NCBI GenBank assembly: GCA_036387335.1
Contig: DASVTZ010000105.1
Location: 62,001-126,000 of the forward strand
Length of the DNA: 64,000 nucleotides
Direction: 5' to 3'
Source: Longimicrobium sp.
GTDB taxonomy: Bacteria; Gemmatimonadota; Gemmatimonadetes; Longimicrobiales; Longimicrobiaceae
Under the pieces are notes generated by a model that was given only the letters and a program-made list of their open reading frames with translations, was not told the origin of the DNA and did not search any database. A program made the translations under genes and the position numbers. Below are positions 1 through 8,725 of the stretch, in pieces; position 1 is the first letter of the stretch, and every line of letters begins with the position of its first letter.

Positions 1-176
1 AGGGTGAGCTGGGCGCGGTCTTCCTGCGCACCGACGACCTGAACGCCACCTTCGCCAGGGTCGCCGCCGCGCCGGGCGTGGAGGTGCTGGAGGAGCCCGC
101 CGACCGCTTCTGGGGCGCCCGCGACGCCGCCGTGCGCGATCCCGCGGGCAACCTGGTGCGCATCGAGCAGGGCTGA
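1..176 (+). CDS. VOC (glyoxalase/bleomycin-resistance) family protein, C-terminal part
   Basis: This gene enters from the left edge; only the last 57 codons are visible, read from base 3 to the TGA at 174-176. The end has the typical last strand of a vicinal-oxygen-chelate domain: 'AAVRDPAGNLVRIEQ', where the Asp-Pro-x-Gly-Asn turn is followed by a hydrophobic strand and the Glu that usually is a metal ligand in this fold. The reaction cannot be told from this fragment; VOC proteins include glyoxalases, dioxygenases and antibiotic-binding proteins. The last 12 codons are repeated 225 bp downstream as part of a tandem duplication. Confidence 0.8.
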   Translation, partial: GELGAVFLRTDDLNATFARVAAAPGVEVLEEPADRFWGARDAAVRDPAGNLVRIEQG

Positions 177-188
177 GAACCGCATTGC

Positions 189-316
189 CTCACGCGGAGG
201 CGCGGAGACGCAGAGAGAACAGCACGAGTTTTTCTCTGTGGCTTGTAGTTCCCTCTGTGTTCTCTGTGTGAGGCTTTTCGGGGTTCTTTCTCTGCGCCTC
301 CGCGTCTCCGCGTGAG
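189..316. repeat. Palindromic intergenic element, family A, copy 1
   Basis: Two arms, 'CTCACGCGGAGGCGCGGAGA' and its near reverse complement ending '...CTCCGCGTGAG' at 316, enclose inner arms rich in 'CAGAGA' and 'TCTCTGTG'. The whole can fold into one long hairpin. Related elements recur at 17109, 19051, 22308, 46729, 60449 and 61303. It lies downstream of the VOC stop, so it could act as a terminator or be a short mobile repeat. Confidence 0.85.
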
Positions 317-413
317 ACTTCCTTTTTTGGATCTACGATGAGCGAGCCCATGCAGCCGCACGCCGCCCGCGGGCAAGCTGGTGCGCATCGAGCAGGGCTG
401 AGAACCGCATTGC

Positions 414-541
414 CTCACGCGGAGGCGCGGAGACGCAGAGAGAACAGCACGAGTTTTTCTCAGTGGCTTGTAGTTCTCTCTGTGTTCTCTGTGTGAGGCT
501 TTTCGGGGTTCTTTCTCTGCGCCTCCGCGTCTCCGCGTGAG
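414..541. repeat. Palindromic intergenic element, family A, copy 2
   Basis: Second copy created by the 225-bp tandem duplication. Same arms and inner hairpin as 189-316, with a few substitutions (for example CTCAGTGG for CTCTGTGG). It ends 23 bases before the ATG of the uvrA-like gene, so the leader of that gene starts next to a strong hairpin. Confidence 0.85.
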
Positions 542-564
542 ACTTCCTTTTTTTAGGATCTACG

Positions 565-2934
<2,370 letters not shown>

Positions 2935-2976
2935 CCGCCTCAATCCCCTCAGACCCTCGTTCGGAGGAGGTAATCC

Positions 2977-3192
2977 ATGAATGGAAGCAGATTGATCCGG
3001 CAGACGCACCGGTGGGTGTCCATCGTCTTCACGGTGACCGTAATCGCCAACTTCGTCGCCCTCGCGCGCGGAGGAGGAGCGACGCCCCCGCCCTGGATCA
3101 CGTACTCGCCGCTGCTCCCGCTCGCCCTGCTCCTGTTCAGTGGCCTGTACCTGTTCGTGCTGCCCTACGCCAGCCGCCGGGGCACCCGCTAA
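2977..3192 (+). CDS. Small membrane protein, two predicted helices
   Basis: A 71-residue protein with a very good ribosome site (GGAGGAGG at 2963-2970, six bases before the ATG). Two hydrophobic segments (about 15-29 and 45-62) flank a loop with prolines, and the C-terminus is basic (SRRGTR). This is the arrangement of a small inner-membrane protein with two spans. It follows the uvrA-like gene by 42 bases on the same strand, so it may share its transcript. I recognise no family and make no functional claim. Confidence 0.7.
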   Translation: MNGSRLIRQTHRWVSIVFTVTVIANFVALARGGGATPPPWITYSPLLPLALLLFSGLYLFVLPYASRRGTR

Positions 3193-3242
3193 TCCTTAAG
3201 CGGAAGAGATCGCTCACCATATGGCCGTCCGGGAGTAGACGA

Positions 3243-3761
3243 ATGCATGTACGGACGTGGCTCGCGCTACTCGTTCTGCTGGGAGGATCTTCGGGATTTC
3301 GGATCTCCGGGTCCGGGCAGGAGATCTCGCGACGACTTCGCGCGGCGGCGATCAGCGAGGCGGTTCTTGCACGACGGAGCGAAATACGTGAGGAATTCAA
3401 GGTGAATGCCTGCAGCGTATATGCGGCATTGGATCGCCATGCGGATTACGCGAAACTTCTCGACCGCCGAGTCGTGATGATGCTGAGTGGTGAGACCTCG
3501 AATGGATGCGCGGCCCCGAGAGCTTATGTTTCGGGATCGGGCCCGTGGTGGGAGGTGCAAGCTATTACGGAGGGAAGTGGTACTGAGATGATTCTTCGAG
3601 CTAGATTCGTCGCTCCGTTCGCCAGCGAACGGGATGAGGAATATGTAGTTGAGCGAGGGGATCAGGGGAGCGGGGTTCGGGTGACCATGATCCGTCTATT
3701 GCGCACAATCGACAAGATCACTCAACCTCTGGTACCGGGTCGGACAGCTCCGCGGAACTAA
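3243..3761 (+). CDS. Hypothetical secreted protein
   Basis: 172 codons from ATG 3243, preceded by GGGAG seven bases upstream. The first 20 residues look like a signal peptide (short basic start, 'WLALLVLLGG'). The rest is a mixed alpha/beta soluble sequence with two cysteines (in 'VNACSVY' and 'SNGCAAP') that could pair in an oxidising compartment. The base composition is visibly AT-richer than the neighbours, which hints at separate origin. No family is recognised. The same frame is open far upstream, but that part is only an antisense/alternate-frame shadow of the uvrA-like gene. Confidence 0.6.
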   Translation: MHVRTWLALLVLLGGSSGFRISGSGQEISRRLRAAAISEAVLARRSEIREEFKVNACSVYAALDRHADYAKLLDRRVVMMLSGETSNGCAAPRAYVSGSGPWWEVQAITEGSGTEMILRARFVAPFASERDEEYVVERGDQGSGVRVTMIRLLRTIDKITQPLVPGRTAPRN

Positions 3762-3948
3762 GACAGTGACTATCCCGGCAGATGCGTGTCTGCTCGGGAG
3801 CAACCCTGTGAGGATGCTTACGAAAGTTTTCTTGCGCGCGAGACGACGGAGCGCCACCAGCCGCGGGGGGTGGCGCGAGCTGCTGCCGGCCATGCCCTCC
3901 TTCCAGCAGCGGCGGTGACAGGATCAAGCGCGTGGAGCAGGAGTCCAC

Positions 3949-4611
3949 CTACACGCCGCTCCCGAACCCGCCGGAAGCCGGCACGCTCGTCGTCGCGAGG
4001 GCGACAGGGACGGGTGCCGCCGCCGACGATCGAGCCCGGACCGGCCACAGCGAAGCGAACACGCACCACAGGCCGAACAGCGCGATGCCTGCGAAGAGGG
4101 GGCCCAGCTCGTCGTGGCCAAGCACACCCACCACGATGGCCGCCGCGCCGTGCGCCGCCACCCCCGCCACGCCCAGCGGCGCGATCCACCCGGATCCGAG
4201 GGCTCCCGCGCGCGCCGCGGCCACGATCACCCAGATCATCCCGAGCGCGAAGAGCGGATAGACCAAGGGCGTGAGCAGCATGTGCGTGCTCAGCACCGGT
4301 GTGGGGCGCCCGGCCTGGAGATGGTGCGCGTCCACGAAGGCCGCGGCGTGGAATGCGGCCTCCACCACCTGCAGCGCCGCCACTACCACGCCCACCCGCA
4401 GCCACGAGGTTCTCTGCCCGAGCGCCAGTAGCCCCGCCACCAGCGCGACGTGCCCGCCCAGCATCAGGAGGTGGGACGATATCCAGCCCGGGTCGGCGAG
4501 CATCACGGGCATGCCGCCGCCGCGGGGGTGGGTGAGCGCGCCGGGAACCATCATCAGCCCGGAGATGAGGAAGAGCATCCGCCAGGCGGCGGGGCGGGAG
4601 GAGATCGGCAT
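3949..4611 (-). CDS. Hypothetical multi-pass membrane protein
   Basis: 220 residues starting at the ATG at 4611 ('MPISSRPAAW'). A longer in-frame start exists at 4677 but its extra 22 residues are polar and arginine-rich, so the shorter start is preferred. About six hydrophobic segments cover the protein, with short loops and a few histidines ('HLLMLGGH', 'AAFHAAAF', 'DAHHL') that could bind a metal or haem; that is only a suggestion. The tail is low-complexity. It is followed by no close gene on its strand; upstream lies the AraC regulator gene, also minus. The 187 bases from 3762 to 3948 contain nothing I can name. Confidence 0.65.
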   Translation of the reverse strand: MPISSRPAAWRMLFLISGLMMVPGALTHPRGGGMPVMLADPGWISSHLLMLGGHVALVAGLLALGQRTSWLRVGVVVAALQVVEAAFHAAAFVDAHHLQAGRPTPVLSTHMLLTPLVYPLFALGMIWVIVAAARAGALGSGWIAPLGVAGVAAHGAAAIVVGVLGHDELGPLFAGIALFGLWCVFASLWPVRARSSAAAPVPVALATTSVPASGGFGSGV

Positions 4612-4700
4612 GGAGGGCGCACCCCGGGTTGGATGATTGGAGCACCGGACGCGCCAACGTACCGGGTTCCATCCCACCCGTCTTGTACCAGGCGGACACG

Positions 4701-5555
4701 TCAGCCGGGCCGCGCTCCAACTCCTGGCGAAGAAGGCCCTTCACGCTCGGCATCCGGCGCGCCTTCCCCCATTACGTGCCCCACCGCCGGCCGCACCGGC
4801 TGCGCCCGGTACTCCTGTGGCGTCATTCCCGCGATCGCGCGGAAGTCGTGGCAGAAGTGCGCGTGGTCGTAGTAGCCGGCGGCGTGCGCCACGCGGCCGA
4901 TGGTGGCGTGCGGCGCGTGCAGGCGGTGCAGCGAGCGTATGAAGCGCGACAGGCGCAGGTACTCGCCCGGGGATACGCCGACCTGCTGGGTGATGAGCCG
5001 TCGCAGGTGTCGCGGGGAGATAGCGAGCGCGGACGCCGTCTCGCGGAAGGGGTCGGCGGCGCGGCTCTCTCGCAGACGGGCGCACGCCTGCGCCACGAGC
5101 GCCGCGCCACGCGGCGGGCGCAGCCGCGCAAGGAGCCATGCCACCAGCAGCGTGCGCTGGGCATCGAAGATGGCGGTTTCGCGCAGCGCATCGCCCAGGG
5201 ATCCCAGGCCGGGAATGGCCTCGGCGCCGTGCGCCTCCCGGTTCAGCAGCTCGCCCGCCGGCAGGGGGACCAGCGCCGCCGCCCCTTCCGCGTACAGGCT
5301 CACGCCCAGGAGATCCATGGTGCCGGTTGCCCGCACCTGGTACGGCGCCGTGCGCAGCCCGCCTACCCACACGGACCCCTCTTCCGCCGTGGCCGCCCCC
5401 ACGAGCGGGTCGCCCAGGTTGAAGAGCAGGTCCACGTTCCCCTTGGGCAGGATGGTTTCCCGCGCACAGGGGCGCGCCAGGCGGATCCGGAAGATCGCCT
5501 GGATGTAGGGGTGGAGCGGATGGGCCGGCGGAGGCCGGTACTTGTCGACGGGCAT
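4701..5555 (-). CDS. AraC-family transcriptional regulator
   Basis: 284 residues. The N-terminal 150 residues form a sensing region of the type seen in single-protein AraC regulators ('LPKGNVDLLFNLGDPL', then 'GVSLYAEGAAALV'). The C-terminal 100 residues are the double helix-turn-helix of AraC: first helix pair around 'TASALAISPRHLRRLITQQVGVSP', second around 'IGRVAHAAGYYDHAHFCHDFRAIAGMTPQEYR', which matches the family signature GF.D.S.F...F....G..P..YR. It should bind DNA and control nearby genes; the ligand and targets are unknown. It stands upstream of the membrane-protein gene on the same strand, 89 bases apart. Confidence 0.9.
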   Translation of the reverse strand: MPVDKYRPPPAHPLHPYIQAIFRIRLARPCARETILPKGNVDLLFNLGDPLVGAATAEEGSVWVGGLRTAPYQVRATGTMDLLGVSLYAEGAAALVPLPAGELLNREAHGAEAIPGLGSLGDALRETAIFDAQRTLLVAWLLARLRPPRGAALVAQACARLRESRAADPFRETASALAISPRHLRRLITQQVGVSPGEYLRLSRFIRSLHRLHAPHATIGRVAHAAGYYDHAHFCHDFRAIAGMTPQEYRAQPVRPAVGHVMGEGAPDAEREGPSSPGVGARPG

Positions 5556-6019
5556 GGGCGGATCGCCCTGGCGGAGGACGGACTACGAAATCGGCTTACA
5601 GCTTCGCGGCCTGGGTTCCCTGGCTCACGGGACCACTCTAGCAGCGATGGCTTCCGAGAGAAAGGGCCGAACCCCTGCCGGGCTCGGCCAGCACGCCGTC
5701 CAGCTGGCTCACCGCCGACCGGCTGGATACTTCACGGTTCACCCATCACCATTCAACGACCTGACGGCTCGCCGTGAGCCGGACGAAGCGCTTGAGCAGC
5801 TGATAATTCGCCGCCGACGGCTGGACCGTCGCTCCACATATAATGACATTTGACCGCTATCATCGATTTAGGCCCGGCGTCGGTGACAACCGCGTGCGAA
5901 TTCTCTTCCAGCGCACTCCACAGACTGCATGACGGCGGGATCCAGGTTGAGCGGGGAATTCAGCGGCCGGTGATCCGAAGTACTTTCGTCAACTAGAAAA
6001 TCGTCATCGCAGAATTGCA
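5556..6019. other. Intergenic region between AraC gene and PIN-like gene
   Basis: 464 bases without a convincing gene. It contains a relic of an SRPBCC gene end (5657-5730, separate entry) and then AT-richer sequence leading to the PIN-like gene. A TATAAT-like hexamer occurs in 'CACATATAATGAC' near 5835-5847, but no matching -35 box was obvious. The change in composition around 5700-5860 may mark the left edge of imported DNA. Confidence 0.5.
5657..5730 (-). pseudogene. Remnant of a duplicated SRPBCC gene 3' end with its terminator
   Basis: Bases 5661-5675 repeat the left arm of the terminator at 7619-7656 (AAAGGGCCGAACCCC), and 5687-5725 match 7704-7742, the last codons of the SRPBCC gene, with a 22-base identical core (GCCAGCACGCCGTCCAGCTG and on). 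On the minus strand it reads RSAVSQLDGVLA against RSAMGQLDGVLA in the intact gene. The order is the same as in the working locus but the piece between is deleted and the rest of the gene is gone. This looks like a decayed duplicate. Confidence 0.75.
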
Positions 6020-7123
6020 ATGCTCGTCTATCTGGACACTGCGCATTTCTCGTATTTAGCGGACACGGCCGACCCAGGCATGGTGCGAGCGTTCTTCCAG
6101 GCATGGGATCGGGCAGAGTGCGCACTGGCTTTCTCCGTCCCCCATCTGAAGGAGCTCGCCCAGCTGGGCGACTCGCGCGAGCGCCGGCTGGCGAGCCTGG
6201 AGCGATTTTCTGAGATTCGCTTCTCGCCTGAGGTCTCCGTTAAACTGATGCTCGAGGAGATCAAGCACCACTATGACGCGCGTAGCCGAGGCGAGATCGC
6301 TCCCGCGCACGCGCTCCGCAACCGCCTTTTCCCCCGCTCTGATCTCCGGGAGATCCGCGCAACCCTTTCCGATCTGGATGAGATTGTCCCCGAGATTCGG
6401 ACGCTCAACGAGCGCCATGCTGAATTTGTAAACGAGTATTTGAAGATGAGGCCGTTCATCAACGAGTTGAAGCAGATCACCCATGGTAAGCCGTGGCTCG
6501 AGGAGCTCTCACCTGAAGTATTGCGGCTGACCAGTGAAGATGTTGAAGCGGCAAGGCCGAAGGTGCAGAATCCGGAACTCGCACCGCTGAAGGCAATCTA
6601 CGGTCGGGTGAAGCGCGAGCGCGGTCGTGGCGCTCCTCTGCCGAACGGGTTCTACGAGGCGGTGCCGTCGCTTGCCTACTTGCAGCTACTCGATGAGCCC
6701 GGCATCGCGCGGAGACAAATCCCTGAGGAGGACCTCGAAATGGCGGCCGCATTCTATAGGCTGGCGATCGAGGAACTCGGGATTCAGCGATGCGAAAGCT
6801 CGTTTCTGACAACTCCATGGAGCATCGTTACCGATGAGATGGACCCGTACGCGTGCCCAGGTTGGAACCTCTGGATCGCAATTTTACGAGGGTTGCGAAG
6901 CGCCGGGAAAAACGCCGATGCAAGTGATCCGATCGATTGGGAGCATCTTTTCCATCTTCCCTATGTTGACCTAGCGTTCGTGGACAAACGGATCCTCGGT
7001 CACCTCCACGACCAGAGCAGGCGGCCCGGCTTCGGGCTGACTCCAGACGCGGTGTCGCACATTCACCGCGCCCCGAACCTGGAGGCCGTGATTCGCGAGA
7101 TTCAGGCTCATAGCAGAACCTGA
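6020..7123 (+). CDS. PIN-domain-like protein (putative nuclease), function unknown
   Basis: 367 residues. The start 'MLVYLDTAHFSYL' has the first-strand Asp (D6) expected of PIN-like nucleases; E45 in 'PHLKELAQL' fits the second acidic position, and the C-terminal 'YVDLAFVDKRI' supplies further Asp residues in the usual last-strand setting. The long middle is helical and much larger than in VapC toxins (about 130 residues), and no antitoxin gene is adjacent, so it is not a simple toxin-antitoxin pair. The gene is AT-richer than its neighbours, which suggests transfer. No clear ribosome site precedes the ATG. Family assignment rests on motif spacing only. Confidence 0.55.
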   Translation: MLVYLDTAHFSYLADTADPGMVRAFFQAWDRAECALAFSVPHLKELAQLGDSRERRLASLERFSEIRFSPEVSVKLMLEEIKHHYDARSRGEIAPAHALRNRLFPRSDLREIRATLSDLDEIVPEIRTLNERHAEFVNEYLKMRPFINELKQITHGKPWLEELSPEVLRLTSEDVEAARPKVQNPELAPLKAIYGRVKRERGRGAPLPNGFYEAVPSLAYLQLLDEPGIARRQIPEEDLEMAAAFYRLAIEELGIQRCESSFLTTPWSIVTDEMDPYACPGWNLWIAILRGLRSAGKNADASDPIDWEHLFHLPYVDLAFVDKRILGHLHDQSRRPGFGLTPDAVSHIHRAPNLEAVIREIQAHSRT

Positions 7124-7316
7124 TGACACACGGTGCAGCGGTCAAACGGGAGTAGACGAAGCAGCACGGCCCTAAGCCGGCGGTCTTCGGCTGCGATTCG
7201 CACCGTACCCTGCCCCGCTTGCGACGGTACCTCGGATAACGGGAAACGGCTTTGCCGCGGCCGACAAAGCCCCTACAGCATCGTCCAACCGGCAATCCGA
7301 TAATCCAGGAGTCACA

Positions 7317-7526
7317 ATGCTCAGACGAATCCGCATCATCCCTCTGCTCGCCATGATCCTGCTCACCAGCGGCGCGCCGCTCGCGACGGCCTGCGGAGGC
7401 GGGGACGGGCCCACGAACTCCTCGGGGTGCTGCACGGTGTGCAAGGAGGGGAAGGCGTGCGGCGACTCCTGCATCAGCAAGAGCTCGACATGCACGAAAG
7501 GACGCGGCTGCGCCTGTAACGCATAA
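7317..7526 (+). CDS. Small cysteine-rich secreted protein
   Basis: 69 residues with AGGAG six bases before the ATG. The first 26 residues form a signal peptide; 'LATACGGGD' could be a lipobox, giving a Cys-anchored lipoprotein. The mature part has eight more cysteines: a CCxxC, then 'GKACGDSCIS', then a spaced Cys and 'GCACNA'. This compact pattern suggests a disulfide- or metal-stabilised miniprotein; I have seen the GKxCGDSCI motif in short bacterial exported proteins but know of no function. A strong hairpin terminator follows at 7619. The 193 bases before it hold nothing recognisable. Confidence 0.7.
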   Translation: MLRRIRIIPLLAMILLTSGAPLATACGGGDGPTNSSGCCTVCKEGKACGDSCISKSSTCTKGRGCACNA

Positions 7527-7618
7527 CCAGGTGGGTGTACGAGTGGAGTTGCTCCTTCCGGCGAGCACTTCGCGGGGGCGCTGCACCGTGAAGCAAGCGG
7601 CCGGCACATGAGAAGGTG

Positions 7619-7656
7619 AAAAGGGCCGAACCCCATTCCGGGGCTCGGCCCTTTTT
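7619..7656. terminator. Bidirectional rho-independent terminator
   Basis: Hairpin AGGGCCGA...CCCC/GGGG...TCGGCCCT followed by TTTTT on the plus strand and preceded by GAAAA, which gives CTTTTC on the minus strand. It lies between the Cys-rich gene (plus) and the SRPBCC gene (minus), and can end both. Confidence 0.85.
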
Positions 7657-7672
7657 GCATTTCCGGCTTCGA

Positions 7673-8182
7673 TCAGCCGGCGCGCTCCGTCGGGGCGGGT
7701 TCCGCCAGCACGCCGTCCAGCTGGCCCATCGCCGACCGGATGCCCTCCTCCATCCCCATCTCCACCAGTTGCTGCATGGCTTCGGGGCTGGGGAAGGTGG
7801 TCACGGACGTGAACTGGGATCCCGTGGCGGTCGGCGCGAAGGTGAAGACCATGCGCATGCTCGGCATGGCGTCGTTGGGGGTGCCGTCGTCGTGCGCGAA
7901 GCCGTCCTCGACCTCGATGCGGCGCACCGGCTCCACCGCGACGAAGCGCCACCAGCCGCGCGCGGTGGTCCCGTCCGGGCCCGTCATGAAGTACTCGGAG
8001 CGGCCGCCGACCTCCATGTCGTGGCGGGTGAAGGTGGCGGGCCACGTCTCCGGGCCCCAGAACCTTTCCAGCTGCCGCGGGTCCGCATACGCCGCCCAGA
8101 GCCGCTCCACCGGCACGGGATAGTCGCCGACGATGGTCAGGGTGAGGGCGTTCGCGTCGGAGGAGACGGATGTCACGGGCAT
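7673..8182 (-). CDS. SRPBCC / AHSA1-like domain protein
   Basis: 169 residues of the START/Bet v1-like SRPBCC fold, AHSA1 subgroup: 'VERLWAAYADPRQLERFWGPETWPATF' is the characteristic helix and W-G-P turn, then 'GGRSEYFMTGPDG' and a long C-terminal helix. These proteins bind small hydrophobic ligands or polyketide-like molecules. AGGAG eight bases before the ATG is a good ribosome site. It follows the ArsR gene with only five bases between stop and start, so the two form an operon, an arrangement widespread for this pair. A decayed duplicate of its 3' end lies at 5657-5730. Confidence 0.9.
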   Translation of the reverse strand: MPVTSVSSDANALTLTIVGDYPVPVERLWAAYADPRQLERFWGPETWPATFTRHDMEVGGRSEYFMTGPDGTTARGWWRFVAVEPVRRIEVEDGFAHDDGTPNDAMPSMRMVFTFAPTATGSQFTSVTTFPSPEAMQQLVEMGMEEGIRSAMGQLDGVLAEPAPTERAG

Positions 8183-8187
8183 GGCTT

Positions 8188-8538
8188 TTACTCCTGGAGA
8201 CGGGGTTCAGAGAAAAGGGCGTCGATCTGGCTGAAGCGGGCCTTCCACAACTCCTCCAACTGCGCGAGCAGCTCACGCGCTTGCGCGATCCGCTCCGGGT
8301 TGCCGCGGACGATGCGCTCGCGGCCCTGCGTGTGCTTGGTCACCAGCCCCGCTCCTTCCAGGACGGCGACGTGCTTCTGCACCGCCGCGAACGACATCTC
8401 GTACCGCGCCGCGAGCGTCGAAATCGACGCCTGCTCCCCCGCCAGCACCCGCGCGACGATGCTGCGCCGCGTCGCATCGGCGAGGGCGTGGAAGAGGCGG
8501 TCGATTTCCGCATCGCTGAGGGAAGCATATGCAACCAT
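8188..8538 (-). CDS. ArsR/SmtB-family helix-turn-helix regulator
   Basis: 116 residues from ATG 8538. The winged helix is clear: 'DRLFHALADATRRSIVARVLAGEQASISTLA' (helices 1-3), 'MSFAAVQKHVAVLEGAGLV' (recognition helix) and 'KHTQGRERIVRGNPERI' (wing). No metal-binding Cys/His box is visible in helix 3 or 5, so it belongs to the non-metal class usually paired with SRPBCC genes. It likely represses its own operon. A longer in-frame start at 8694 is rejected because the extension is low-complexity. A 14-bp palindrome sits on the start codon. Confidence 0.9.
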   Translation of the reverse strand: MVAYASLSDAEIDRLFHALADATRRSIVARVLAGEQASISTLAARYEMSFAAVQKHVAVLEGAGLVTKHTQGRERIVRGNPERIAQARELLAQLEELWKARFSQIDALFSEPRLQE

Positions 8539-8545
8539 ATGGTTG
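8532..8545. promoter_or_regulatory. Perfect 14-bp palindrome over the arsR-like start codon (candidate operator)
   Basis: CAACCATATGGTTG is a perfect inverted repeat that contains the minus-strand ATG (8536-8538). ArsR-type dimers bind such symmetrical sites near their own promoter, so this is a plausible autoregulatory operator. Binding is inferred, not shown. Confidence 0.5.
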
Positions 8546-8725
8546 TAGGGTAAGTTCGAATTGTGGGCGGCGCAAGCGTCTCGTGTGCGGCGCCTGGCGG
8601 GACTGGGGCGGCCGGGGTGGTTGTAGATGCCGCCGCGCCGATGCACTTTGTGGGATGGAGACGATGCGGGAGCACCGGGTCCGCGTCCTGTCACGCCTCA
8701 CCCTCTGAAGCCGAGCCATCTGACG

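Noticed and set aside
338-490. Alternative start of the UvrA-like gene at the first ATG
   Set aside because: After about ten codons the frame runs through the duplicated VOC end and stops near 490; it cannot join the main gene.
6020-7123. VapC-type toxin with antitoxin
   Set aside because: Too large for VapC and no small antitoxin gene lies immediately upstream or downstream.
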